This document shows positions 1-10,411 of a stretch of DNA of 64,000 nt, one piece after another. Below the pieces are notes generated by a model. That model ran no database searches. It was given only the letters and a program-made list of their open reading frames with translations, and was not told the DNA's origin. Numbering within the stretch: position 1 is the stretch's first letter; every line of letters begins with the position of its first letter. Origin of the DNA: Ailurus styani (Eukaryota > Chordata > Mammalia > Carnivora > Ailuridae); assembly GCA_002007465.1 (NCBI GenBank), contig LNAC01000001.1, positions 4,221,294-4,285,293 of the forward strand, in the 5' to 3' direction. A program made the translations under genes and the position numbers.

Positions 1-1737
1 CTCCCCCCTGCTTATCTGCACACCCTGCCCTGCTCCGAGGCCTCCGGGGGCCTCCGGGGAAGCCGCTCAGGGGGAGGGGCGGGCAGGGGAGAAGCGTTTG
101 GCATCCGGTTTAAAGCGGTGCCCAAAAAACTCAGGAATCAAGTAAAATAATATTCAAATGCAACATCTAATTTCTTTTTAAAGTCAAAATAAAGCCAAAA
201 AGAATCGTGGATGACCTGATCATGAAACTTTTACATAAAGACAAGATGGGTAACAGTGCAGACAGGCCACGTTGGAGCCTGGGAACGCAGGAGAGTTCCG
301 TCGAGGGGACCTTGTCTTTATTTGCAATTGTACTATTTTGCTCAGCATGGATTGTTTGTGTTGATTTCGATATATTTGCTTGTTGCATTAAATATTATTT
401 CTCCTGACTAACAGAGGTTTCTTCGTGTCTGGGGCAAGGGCCTCGCCCGCCTGACCCTATCTGTGGCCCTGCTCGGTTGGAGGGGCCCGCACTCCTCCTC
501 GAGACAGCAGCAAAGCCAGCTGCGTCTGACTCACGGCTTCCCGCTCACACGGCCAGCCCCGCGCCGCGTGCTGAAACCCAAGTGCGAGGGGAAATGGGAC
601 GAGGCAGGAGAGGCAAAGGCAACACCTGCAAACCTGGATGGTTAGTCCGGACGTGGGGAATTCACTTCTCTTATGGGGCTGACACACTGCAAAACAATAC
701 TGCCTAATGCTGTCTTTCAATATGACCTAATTTCTTAAAAAAAAGGGGGGGTGGGGGGAGGGATACATTTGGAAACAGTTAAAAGGAAGCAGGATCAAGG
801 CGGACAAGGCGTGGGGTAAAAAATAAGCAAAGTACAGCTGAAAGGCTCCGCCACCTCCCATGCCCTCTCGGGACGCTTCCTTGTGAAACGTCCCCCCGGC
901 TGACGCAGTGTCCTCTTCGGGTAAAAGGACCGCACAACACTTTGCTGTTGACAAAGCCCGCTGTCTGAGCCTCGCGGGAAGCCCTGCGGTCCCTAAGATG
1001 GGCCCACTCTGTTCCCCAACCCCCGCCCCCGGCCCAGGGCCGTGGAGGCCGGCAGCGCGGCTGCAGCGGACCCTCGGGCCAGGACCGGCCAGCTCCGCGG
1101 CTCCTCTCACAGGCTCCATGCGCAGCACAGAGCTGCGCACGAAGCGAGGAAAGTGCATAAAACAAAACTCAAAACACAGTCGGGATCAACTCTGAATGAC
1201 TAAATCCAAGGCCTCTCTTCCTGGGGTTTGTCTTACCTCCCAGGCCCCNCCCCCCCGCCCCCCGGCTCTCCAACAGATTCAAGAGTCACAGGACGTTGAC
1301 GGTAACAGAGAAGATTCCTCCAGAACCACAGGAGCCGGAGGAAGGCAAGGGCCCGGAGCAGACCTCAAACCAAAGCGCTCTCCGAGCCAGAGCCCCACGG
1401 CTGCTCCATCCACGCTCTGAGCAGGGGTCAGAGAGGGACATCGCCTTTGCCAGCGAGATGCGTAAACTCTTTGAAGCCCATGAGAGGTGGGCTGGGGGCT
1501 CCCCCGCTTTCAACACGGGACTGTCCCACGGCCACCTGAGGTCTCATCTTAGGAACGAGCAGCAAGGGTGGGGGAAGGGGTCCTGCAGCAAAAATCAGGT
1601 CTCCAGAAACCCACTTCTGGGACAGTGTCGTGACGGATGCCGGAGTCCCGCGTCTTTGGGCAATGGATCCTGAAATACGGTACTGCCCGTCCGGGTGTTC
1701 GACCCCAGGACGAGAAGACAGGACCCTCCGCACTCAC
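1..1737 (-). other. PTPRE: PTPRE intron after the REEFN exon (partial)
   Basis: I see no coding exon here. The next PTPRE exon, which opens the D1 phosphatase domain, is not present and should lie beyond position 1. The interval is GC-rich in patches (for example 1010-1110). It contains a G-run region at 745-762 and a single ambiguous base at 1249 inside a C-run, a typical homopolymer sequencing ambiguity. Confidence 0.8.
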
Positions 1738-1874
1738 GTTGAACTCCTCCCGAAAGCGCTTGCAGTCATCAGCCGAGCGGACTCGGATCTCCTCCTCCAG
1801 GTGTGCCACCGGGATGGGAAAGTACTTCTTGGGCCCGGAGGGGGACCTGCTGAGAAGCATCACTCTTTGTTGCT
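1738..1874 (-). CDS. PTPRE: PTPRE shared exon leading into the first phosphatase domain
   Basis: This 137-nt exon has its acceptor TTTGGTCCACAG ending at 1875 and its donor AAC|GTGAGT at 1737; it enters in phase 1 and exits in phase 0. It encodes residues 96-141. Motifs seen are EQQRVMLLSRSPSGPKKYFP, the HLEEEIRVRSADDCK segment and the terminal REEFN. In receptor phosphatases alpha and epsilon these lead into the first catalytic domain (D1). The sequence differs from the PTPRA equivalent, so PTPRE is the better match. Residue 119 is Ala where I recall Glu in human (PVEHLEEE); this may be a lineage substitution. The WPD and HCSAG active-site elements of D1 and the whole of D2 are not in this window and must lie below position 1. 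Confidence 0.94.
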
Positions 1875-3673
1875 CTGTGGACCAAAAGAAACATGGGGGC
1901 CACTGAGCCGTATTCCCGGACAGCTGACTCCTTAACCAGACGGGCTGGCAGCATCCCCGGGGGAAAGACGCAGCTAGAGGGGGCCCACGGCTCTCAGATC
2001 GGGTAGCCCAGGCCAGGGCCGGGGGGTGGGGGCTGAGCACCCGAGCGCAGAGGTCTGTCCCCTGTGGCACACCCACGCCATTCACAAATAGGGGCCTTCC
2101 TCCGGGTGACCTGAGCAGGGGTGACCTGCTCCCACCCACCACAGACGCCTTATCCCAGTTCCCCAGCCCCAGCTCCTTCCACAAAGGATTCGGGCAGCTT
2201 CACCCTCCAGCTCAGTTTTCCAGGTTTGAAATAGGGAGGATGATTATGTTAATCAATTAGCAAGAATCATTTTGGTTCGAGTGGGGAATAGATCGGGAAT
2301 TGGTTATGATATGAGCCTCCATCAGCCTTGTCTTCTTCGTGACACCCAGTCCTGGTTGCTGAAACCCCACAAGCTCCAGGAAAAATCAGACAAACACCGT
2401 CCTTGTTTGGCAGGGAGCAGGCAGGGAGGCGCTGGGAAGGGCTGGCTGCAGGGCAGTTCCTGGACAAATTCCTTCCATAAATTCAGAGTGAGACAAAAGG
2501 AGAAATCCCTGGCATGCGCTTCCCTCCCTGGGAAATGCGCCGATACTCTTGACAGGGGCAAAATGGAACCTTGGCTGTCGCGCCTGCGGAGGGCCTGTCC
2601 CCACCTGCAGAGCTGTGCTCAAGCCCGGCCAGGAACTCCTCCCGGGACTCATTCCTCGGGGAGGAGACGTGTCAGGAGTCTGGCGGGGGCCTCTGGGTCT
2701 CGCCAGCCACACCTTCTCTCCCATTCAGGCTGTTGAAAGGCGCAGGGCAGGGAGAGGGGGCAGGAAGGGGGTCCCTGGAGGCCACATTAGCACCTAACAA
2801 GGTGTGCTGCACCCCCAACCCTGCGAAACTGCCCTCCGGCCTGTCCACGCCGTCCTTCCCCGCTGCCTGTCCTGCAACTGCGTGTGAAGTCTGCTAGCAT
2901 GTTTGTTCCCTCAAAGCATGGAACAATCAGGCAGCAAGTGACCAGAGGAAGTGACAGTCACGGGTGTGAACCAATACTTTTGAAAGCTTCTGCCTCACAC
3001 AACTTTTTCAGCCATCTGGGTGTGTGGGGGAGAAACAAGGTGCCTTGTCGGTTGCATTAAGTCTTCCTGGAACTGAACTCAGAGCTGGAAAGAAAGGTCT
3101 GGAATGCCCTCCACTGCGGAATGTCACAAAAGCGGCGGGTCGGCTCACTTCCTGCATCGTGATCCGAAAACAGTGGGAATTTCAGGGGAGCCCTTCAGAG
3201 CACGTTAGAGTACGAGCCAGCCTGATCATCTTAGAAGGATTGTAAAGGGCTCACTGAAAAATGTTACATGTCAAAACCCTGTAAAAAACGACAGGATGTG
3301 AACACTGTTTCCAACAAAGCCGCAAACTGAAAGCGAGTGTCTGTTTCCCACCAGAGAGAAATGGAGAAAAGTTTTGAAATGGTCAAATTCTACCATCGTA
3401 AATGCTAGCACTAGACCAGGGAAAGGGAGACCAAAGTCTCAAAGCTGAAGGAGTTTACCATTTAACACAAAAGGCAGACAACAGCCCCCTGTGTGGTCAG
3501 AAAGAGCGAAACACCCACCCNNNNNNNNNNNNNNNNNNNNNNNNNNNNNNNNNNNNNNNNNNNNNNNNNNNNNNNNNNNNNNNNNNNNNNNNNNNNNNNN
3601 NNNNNNNNNNNNNNNNNNNNNNNNNNNNNNNNNNNNNNNNNNNNNNNNNNNCAGCCCCCAGCCCCCCGGGTAC
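1875..3673 (-). other. PTPRE: PTPRE intron between shared juxtamembrane exons
   Basis: This is a 1799-nt intron, including a 131-N gap at 3521-3651. It is bounded by the donor at 3673 and the acceptor at 1875. No RNA gene, repeat family or exon was recognised inside it. Confidence 0.85.
3521..3651. other. Assembly gap, 131 N
   Basis: This run of N lies 22 nt below the shared-exon donor, within the intron. The flanks are C-rich (ACCCACCC and CAGCCCCCAG), which may explain poor read coverage. Confidence 0.99.
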
Positions 3674-3747
3674 CTTGTTCTTCCAGGATTCCATTGGGCA
3701 TCTTCTTGTCATTGGCGCTGACCACGGCCTTCCTCTGCTTCCTGAAC
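3674..3747 (-). CDS. PTPRE: PTPRE shared juxtamembrane exon
   Basis: This 74-nt exon is shared by both isoforms. The acceptor is GTGTCTCCAAG|G at 3748 and the donor is CAAG|GTACCC at 3673; it enters in phase 2 and exits in phase 1. It encodes FRKQRKAVVSANDKKMPNG and then ILEEQ, residues 72-95 of the receptor form. The basic FRKQRK cluster follows the membrane span directly in the receptor form and becomes near-N-terminal in the cytosolic form. Met87 (KKMPNG) lies in a fair start context, with A at -3. Shorter PTP epsilon products starting at an internal methionine have been described for this gene, and Met87 is a candidate start. An open frame continues through the donor into the intron and the 131-N gap, but that part is not coding. 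Confidence 0.94.
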
Positions 3748-3823
3748 CTTGGAGACACAGAGCGGTTAGCTTCGGGCCCAGGGTCGCTTCCCGGCGCACG
3801 GGACCGTGGGCAGCGATACCCAC

Positions 3824-3858
3824 CAGGTGAGCCGGGAGAAGCTCTTCCTGCTGCTCAT
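3824..3858 (-). CDS. PTPRE: PTPRE cytosolic-isoform first coding exon
   Basis: The ATG at 3858-3856 starts MSSRKSFSRLT plus two bases (TG), ending at donor TG|GTGGGT (3823). Splicing to the acceptor at 3748 completes a Trp codon and gives MSSRKSFSRLTW-FRKQRK. This closely matches the known 12-residue N-terminus of cytosolic PTP epsilon, which replaces the signal peptide, ectodomain and membrane span. The exit phase (2) equals that of the transmembrane exon, as it must for both to join the same downstream exon. The start context is good, with G at -3. The resulting protein is soluble and acts in the cytoplasm. The 5' untranslated start is not defined. The exon is too short to be found by ORF length; I found it by searching between the transmembrane and juxtamembrane exons. 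The intron to the next exon would be only 76 nt. Confidence 0.9.
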
Positions 3859-4035
3859 GGCTGGGCCCCGGCCAGCCCAGCCTCTGGTCCCCAGCCCCGC
3901 GCGTCCCCAGCCCGTCCCGTCCCCAGCCCCACCGCCCTCTGCCCGGGCGCACGCCCGCCCTGCGGCCTCGGGGAGCTCATTTCCTCTTCAGAGCTGGTCG
4001 GGGCAAGTCCGCCTGCGCCCCGGGGACACTCCTAC
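3859..4035 (-). promoter_or_regulatory. PTPRE: Probable internal promoter and 5' UTR of cytosolic PTPRE
   Basis: These 177 nt separate the transmembrane exon donor from the cytosolic start codon. Since the cytosolic transcript must start upstream of 3858, its 5' UTR and core promoter lie here or extend into the transmembrane exon. The stretch is very GC-rich, with several CpGs and no TATA-like element. On the minus strand I see a GC box (GGGCGGGCGT, about 3952-3961), an ETS/PU.1-like AGAGGAAATG (about 3979-3988), and three imperfect copies of GGGGCTGGGGAC (about 3889-3938). Use of separate promoters for the two PTP epsilon isoforms is established; the motif roles here are inferred. Confidence 0.65.
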
Positions 4036-4135
4036 CTGAAGAAGTAGGCGGCGAGCAGCAGGAGGAGGACCAGCAGCATCAGAGGTAACAGCAGCCAGGC
4101 CAGCAGCGGCTGCGGCGCGCCAGGGTCCGGAGGGC
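4036..4135 (-). CDS. PTPRE: PTPRE receptor-form exon: ectodomain end and transmembrane helix
   Basis: This 100-nt exon enters in phase 1 and leaves in phase 2. The acceptor is CTGCCCGCAG ending at 4136 and the donor is TTCAG|GTAGGAG at 4035. It encodes residues 38-70 and two bases of codon 71: a short proline-rich stretch (PPDPGAPQP), then a leucine-rich hydrophobic segment of about 23 residues (about 48-70) ending AAYFF. That segment is followed across the junction by the basic stop-transfer run RFRKQRK. This is the single membrane span of PTP epsilon. It is skipped in the cytosolic isoform, whose first exon lies only 177 nt downstream, so this exon also lies in the upstream region of the internal promoter. 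The coding sequence is GC-rich, as often seen in leucine-rich helices. No frame disruption is seen. Confidence 0.93.
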
Positions 4136-6529
4136 CTGCGGGCAGAGCCGGTCCCCATCGCCACGGGGACCCCAGGCAAGGACTCAGAGAACGGGGAGAG
4201 TGCGGTTCGGGCAAGGAAAGACCCCCCAACACTAGGCTGCACTTTCCAGGTTGCAAATGTGTTGCCCTTCGGTCCCATTAGAACTTCTTCCCTGATACCA
4301 GAACCTTCTTCACCAGCCCTTCTTGCACACTAGCCCCTCGCTTTAGAGTCTGCAAAGCAGGCCACCGTCCCTGTCCACCGTGCTCACCGCTGAAGCGAAG
4401 AGTAATATTGATATGGGGAAGGGAGCTTGAACGGGGGGCCTGGTGACTTTGTCCCAGACTCCCTGGGGAGGGGCAGTGAAGGCACAATGGGGGGCCCCTG
4501 ACCCTCAAGGAACCTGTTTCCCCGTGTTCCTGGGGCACCTGCCTCGCCCCACCGTGGGGAAGTAGGGGAGGGTGGAGGACGAGCTGCCCTCTGTTCTGAG
4601 GACAGTGTGGGAGCTCCCAGGGCCTCGCAGAGGATCTCAGGGCATGGGGTACAGCCTGGCCCTCGGTCGGGTGGAGGTCTGTGGCCAGGCCGCAGTCAGG
4701 CCTTTTGGAGCTTCGAGCTCCCAGTCCTGCTGGCCCAGGTTGACTCTCCTCATTCAGAAGGTCCCGCGTCCTCAGACCAAGAGCTGCTGCCTTGTGGCGG
4801 CCCAGGGCCAGCCCAGTGAGCCCAGATTCTAAGGGGCTCCGGTGGCCTGGCTGCCACCCATCCCCCGAAGTTCTGCCTGAGCCCCTGCCTCCCCAGACCG
4901 CCGTGCTGCCTTCTCCTCATCAAAACGGCCCCGCTCCCAAGGAGCGTATCAAATGCCCCCTCCTCCAGGAAGCCCACTTGGCTCCCCTCCTGTGGATCCC
5001 AGAGGCTCTCTGTAAGCACATGCCCCACTCTGCTGGAGCAAGCAGGCCCTGGGGGTGACTGCCTTCCCTCGGACTCAGTGGAAGCCCCTCAAAGGCAACG
5101 ACTTGGCTTCCTCGGCTCTCAGTTCCCAGAAGGACCAAGCACGGCTTGCACCCAGTGGGGGCACCGCAGGCCTGCAGCCCCGCTCCCCCGGCACCCCAGT
5201 CCTGGTATATTCCAAAGGTCTTAATGTGCATCTCATGTCCCAGGTTGTAAGCAACCTCCCCCCCAGGGCCTCATGCTGACTCCCGCCCCCCGTAAGCGGC
5301 TAACGCAGGTACTTCTAATAGATGACAGCATGTCACTGAGTCGAGTGACCACGTGATGCAGAGTGCCCTGGGGAACAGCTGGTCTGTGAGGAGAGGGGGC
5401 CAACCAGCAAGACACGCTCCTCCTTCCAGGCCAAGCCAATGCCTCTCCCGTCTGGCTAGCGACCTCAGCAGCCAAGCGAGACGGCAAAGGCAGGGTGACC
5501 CAGGCTGAGCGGCCAAGAGCCCCGGATCCTCTCCTCTGGCCCCACCTGCCGCAGAGCTCTCCTGGGGAGCTGATCTGGCCTGAGGCTCCCACACTTGCTC
5601 ATCCAGGGAGTACCCTCCCTGCTCTCCCGGGGCCTTGGCGCCAACTCAAGTACAGGCTGACGGGGGAGATGCCTGGCGCCCGGGGGCAGAGCTGGGCCCG
5701 GCCCCCCACACCAGCCCGGGCCCCATCCGTCTCCTGCCAAACGCAACCACAGAACATGGGCGGGTCCCCTTCTCCTCCCCCCACTTCTGCATTTGCCCAG
5801 AGGTCAGCCTGCCCCAGCTCGGTGTCCAGCTTGGCCGTGACTGGCTGGCTGGCCTGCCCGTCCGAGGGCTGGACCTGGCTGAGGGTTGCGGGCATGGCCT
5901 GGAGCTCTGAGGAGCGTCTGGACCACAGACAGCCCACCCCCGGAGGGCTCTGTCAGGAGGCCCCAGGGTCCGGCCTCCCGGCTCAGGCCACCTCCCGCAA
6001 AGGCTACGGTTACAGAGGTGGGCCTGTCTACAGGACACCCTTGAGGACCCAGGTGGAATGACCACAGATCCAGAGCGGGGCTGTGTGCAGAGCAGCATCT
6101 GTGGATCGCGAGGACGCAGCTGCCTCTGTTCTGGAAGGCAGAGATCCGGCAGGAACACCCGGGAGCCGGCGGGCCTGGCGGGGGCCCGGAGGACTGGGAG
6201 GCCCCCCCCCCATCCAGGTCTTCCAGCTTGCCAAAAGAAGAAACTCATAATTTCATGTAAAAAATGATCTGATTTTTAAATATGGATAAGTAATTCAACC
6301 TAAATGCAGTTTTTGACAAACACTATGGTCTAAAAGCAAGACTCTACATGCCGTGTCCCCTGAGCCAAGTGAAACGGGCAAAAACACAAAAAACGGGTGA
6401 CATTGGCTACCCGGCCAGCTCTGTGGCCCGCTGGCTCCCTTCTTCGCTGGGTCGCCTGTCTTGGAAAGCTTCTCCTCCAGCACACACACACCTCTTCATT
6501 TTGTTTGACTGATGCTTGGATCCACTTTC

Positions 6530-7010
6530 TGCATGACCTGAGATTTCGATGGACATTTAGGTTGCTTCCAACTTCTTGTCCGTTAGCTACAATTTTACAT
6601 CTCATATCTTTATCTCGGTGTATCTTGAAAGTGCTTCGGTAGAAGGCTCTGGAAGGGGGCCCTGTGCTACGTGTGCACACGCGGTACGTTGTAATAGAAA
6701 CTGCTAGATGGCCCCCGGCGATGTTTCCAGCTTCCGTGCTCGCCTAGACTGGGTGACGGAGCGGATTTCTCCCGGCTACGAGCAATCCTCTTAATTTTTG
6801 TCAATCCGATAAGTAAAATAACACCACTTCAATGTGCATTTCCCTACCTTCTGTAGAGTTAAGCATCCTCTAATGATTAATAAAACATCATCAATTCGAT
6901 ATTTGCATTTGGCTCCATCACACCCTCCACTGTTTTCCTGTGTTATCTTTTTCTTATTAATTTTTTAGGAACCCTTCCTGTAACAAGACAGCAACATTTT
7001 AATACATTGT
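6530..7010 (-). repeat. Old L1 fragment
   Basis: Text such as GACATTTAGGTTGCTTCCAA, then GTCAATCCGATAAGTAAAAT and TGTGCATTTCCC, matches the reverse complement of the L1 3' region in order, with heavy divergence and internal deletions. Its edges are approximate. Confidence 0.55.
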
Positions 7011-8090
7011 TTGGGAATCTTTACCCTCAACTCCTGCGGAAAGGAATGTCTCCTGATGATTATTTAGTACGTTTTAGTCAATGAACAAACAAGATGATTT
7101 TGGGTTAACTGGCACCCTGTGGCTATGCGCTGGGATCATCCCAAATAGTCCTTCTTTCGGGGAACAAAGTTTCAAAGGACACCTTCCCACAGTCAGGCTC
7201 CCCCGACCCTGGAATTCTAGGTCCGTGGAGCCTGTCCACGTGGTATGATCGAGACCCTGAGGGGGGCCTCTGCCGATGTCCCTCCTGGTTGTGTGACCCG
7301 TGGCCGTGGCCCCGCCCATGGGGCCCCCAGCAGGAGCAGCAGGAGCTGTGAGTGTCACATCCGTTCTGATGGGCACGAGATCGCACCGCCGCCCCCTCCC
7401 TGAAAGGAGCACCCGCCACCCACGGCCATCCTAGGAGCCAATCATTTCACACTCGAGTGAACTGAAGAGGCCGAGGGGTGAGGCTGAGTCACCCCGCCCG
7501 ACAGATGTCCTCTCTGGAGCGCCCACACAGCCCCACGTCGCCTCTCCGCTTTGGGCAAACGACGTTCTGCCTGGTAGACCTGTTGCTGTTGCTAAGGGTT
7601 GCTACAGGCGTTGGGCCCCCGGCCAGCGGCAGCCAGCTCCTCTGCCGGCCGCAGGGACACACTGTCCTCAGGCTGGGTCTGGGGGGTCCAGGCTGTGGAA
7701 TAGTGCCAGCGACCCTAGTGCTCCAGCTCCTGGAGGCCAGCTGGCGAAGAAGCCACACGACAAAGGCAGTTTCCATGTGCTGGGAGCTTCTGTCTTTCCT
7801 TTCATGTGGTTCTGGATTTCTCTGGCTTTCCATGCAAGGACAGTGCTACGCTCACTGTCCCTGCTGGGGGCGGCATCGGGGACTGAGCCCCACCTCTCCC
7901 TCCGCTTGGTGACTAAGGGTGCATTTGTAGGACACGTGTGGGGTTAGAAAATCATGCAAAGCTCCTGAGCTAGACGGAGTTGAACCCCTCAACAGCCTGA
8001 ATGGTGCCACTTCTAATCACCTCACCCAGCTTTCTCTTCTGGGGGGATGTTGATCATTCTGATTTCCTGAGGCCTTGTGATAACCAAGTG

Positions 8091-8566
8091 TGATGCTTAA
8101 TTTTTTCGTGTCAACGTAGCTGGGCCACAAGCTGCCAGATACTTGGTCAAACATTGTTCTGGGTGTTTTGAGGGGGCTGCTTTTTAGTTGAGAGTCAGCA
8201 TTTAAATTGATGGCCTCAGAAAAGAAGATCACAGCCCCTCCCCCCATTGTGGGTGGGCCTCGTCCAATCAGTTGAAGGCCCGCATAGAATAAAAGTGCCA
8301 AGCATTCTGTGAGTAACAGGGAATTCTTCCAGCCTCATTGCCTTCCAACTGGGACATCACTCTCTCTGGTTCTGTAGCTGTTTGCCAGCCTTCAGACTCA
8401 AACTGGGACACTGGCTCTGCATATTTTGGACTTGACAATATCCACAATTCCGTGACCCAATTCCTTATAATAAATATAAATACAGATATGGATATAGGCA
8501 CAGATATAAATGAAAATATAAATATATATCTATAGATTCTGTGTCTCTGGAGAACACTAACCAATT
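8091..8566 (+). repeat. MLT2-like (ERVL-type) LTR fragment
   Basis: The interval begins TGATGCTTAATTTTTTCGTG and contains GGTCAAACATTGTTCTGGGT, GTGGGTGGGCCTCGTCCAAT and CCAATTCCTTATAATAAAT in the order of this solitary-LTR family. It ends near TCTCTGGAGAACACTAACCA. It is a diverged solo LTR without internal retroviral genes. AT-rich short repeats (8460-8530) sit near its 3' end. The family name is from memory. Confidence 0.65.
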
Positions 8567-8997
8567 CACCAAGTAATGCCGTACCAGAGAAGTCCTTGAG
8601 TTTTATGTCTGGGAGTCTCGGGATTGGAGAGGGAAGGGGGCACAGAGCAGGCATATGGGGGCTGGCAAGAGGCCCCAAGGCACACTCGGGAGACCAGGCC
8701 TTGCTGGTTACAGATTCCTGCTACCCTGGCCATGGGCTGGAGCTGGCAGCCAGATGGGTCTCCATCTACCAGGGAGGTGAGGGGTGGCCCAGGGAACCCG
8801 TGCCTGGTCCTTGGGGACCCTGAACCCACCAGCTGGGCCTCACACAATCAAGGAGGAGAGATCAAGGGACACTGAAGAGCCAACTGTCTAGGCCATCCGA
8901 GACTGGCCGGGGAACAGACGGGCCTCCTCTGACGGGGTCTCCTGCCAACAGCAGCAGTGGGCCAGTGGACGCGCCCCAGCACCCCGGCTCAGCTGTC

Positions 8998-9090
8998 TCC
9001 TTAATCCTCACAGCACTGCTGAGTAGCAGGCACTCTGACTACCTCCGTCTCACAGATGGGGACACTGAGGCACAAAGAGGTGCAGGATTT
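8998..9090 (+). repeat. MIR fragment
   Basis: CTTAATCCTCACAGCA, a region resembling CTCACAGATGGGGACACTGA, and GGCACAAAGAGGTGCAGG follow the core of the mammal-wide MIR SINE. Confidence 0.65.
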
Positions 9091-9239
9091 TAAGCGTTAC
9101 GATTCAGTGATTTCCAGCTAATTCACAGAGTTGTGCCACCACAGCCTTCAGGAACATTCCCATCCACCTCTCGGCCACCTGTGGTCACTTGGCACTTGCC
9201 CCCCAAGCCTGGCCCATCACCCCTGTCCCTTCTCTTGCA

Positions 9240-9375
9240 TCAGCTTGTCTATTCCAGGCATTTCCCACCAGCGGAGCCGTACAACATGGGGTCTCATGTC
9301 TGGCTTCTTCCACTCAGCGGGTTTCTGGGGTTCACCCATGTCGTCACCTGTGTCTGCTCACTCTTTCCTATCCCT
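9240..9375 (-). repeat. Old L1 fragment
   Basis: A stretch equivalent to 'CTATTCCAGGCATTTC ... GTCTGGCTTCTTCCACTCAG ... GGTTCACCCATGT' matches the reverse complement of an L1 3' region at low identity. Confidence 0.5.
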
Positions 9376-10031
9376 AACTTTCTAAACATGGAAAAGGCAG
9401 GAGAACAGAGCAAGGAGCCCCCGCGTGTCTGCCAACCACCTTTCTGATCAGGACAAGACGGCTGTGTTGGTCTATGGCCCATCCCCTCCTCCGGCGCCCC
9501 ACTTGCTCTTTCTCAAGTCAATCCCAGACCTTGTGCTGTTTCACTCATAAGGACGCCAATAGGCTTCTCTAAAAAGTAAGGGCTCTTCTTTCCAAAGTAT
9601 AAATCTAACCATTATACCAATATCTTGCCTAAGAATATTAGTACTGACTTCTTGATCACATCCATGGTCATGTCAGTGGGTCCCTAACCCCTACAGATTC
9701 GTCGCTCTTCCTTCAGGGTTGTTTCAATCAGCTCCCCAGGAGTGGGGGGCGGGAATATTGACCCCTGCTCTCCCGCCTCCCACCGAAGCTGACACCAACA
9801 CGGGCTCGTGTTTGCTGCCCTCCTGATGCTAAGCTAAGTTCCGCTCAAACTCCCCACGACTGGCTTGTCTGGCCAGCTGGCATGGACAGGAGCGACGCGT
9901 TAGACGCTCTGCGCGCTAAGGAAGTCAGCCACACCGCGTCTCCTCCCTCAGCCATGCCCTCCCAGTCCTGAGAGCCTGCCTGCAGGGGCAGGGGGCAAGG
10001 GCGGGGGAAGGGCAGGCAGCCAGGGCCTCAC

Positions 10032-10150
10032 CTGAGGTCGCCGAGGTCCAGTTGCCGACCGCCGAGGTGGTCTCGTTGCCCTTGAGAGCCTTGGCGAGCG
10101 GCAAGCTAACACCTGCCAGCAGGAGCGGACAGAAGGGCTCCATGGCGAAC
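10032..10150 (-). CDS. PTPRE: PTPRE receptor-form exon: start codon, signal peptide and most of the ectodomain
   Basis: This exon begins the transmembrane form of protein tyrosine phosphatase epsilon, a cell-surface enzyme that removes phosphate from tyrosine. The acceptor is a CTTCTTGCAG-type site just above 10150. Seven untranslated bases precede the ATG at 10143-10141, which has G at -3 and G at +4 (strong Kozak context). Reading gives 37 residues plus one base (phase 1). The N-terminus MEPFCPLLLAGVSLPLAKA is a typical signal peptide, with cleavage expected near residue 19. Two N-glycosylation sequons follow, N23-E-T and N31-W-T, fitting the short glycosylated ectodomain of this family. 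The donor is TCAG|GTGAGG at 10031. The match to mammalian PTPRE, not PTPRA, is by recognition of the signal peptide and NETT motif and is confirmed by the downstream exons. An open frame continues past the donor, but that part is intron. Confidence 0.93.
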
Positions 10151-10411
10151 CTGCAAGAAGCAGGGACAGGCTCAGAGGGCGTGCGCCTCCCACTGAGAAG
10201 GGCAGCTCACAAAGGACAGGGAGGACTGGGGGCGGGATGGCGAGGGGCATGCTCTGGAGCATTGAGTTAGGGAGGGGGGTCTGCGGACACTCCCGGCACG
10301 GTTTAGTCCTGTACTCGGAAAGTAATCTCGCCTAGGGGTGAGACAGATTAGTAACTCCGAGAGCTGTTCCCAGGTTATAAAAGCTCTTGCTGATCAGGTT
10401 AATTTTCTTCC

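Larger units (their letters stand above)
4136..10031 (-). other. PTPRE: PTPRE intron between signal-peptide and transmembrane exons
   Basis: This is a 5896-nt intron, phase 1. It holds two old L1 fragments, an MLT2-like LTR and a MIR fragment, listed separately. The rest (about 4136-6530 and 7010-8090) is GC-rich anonymous intron in which I recognise no gene. Long open frames here follow GC content and show no family motif. Confidence 0.85.

Noticed and set aside
3497..3952. 151-codon minus-strand frame crossing the cytosolic exon and the shared exon
   Set aside because: It is a different frame from PTPRE, runs through introns and N bases, and is a shadow of the real exons.
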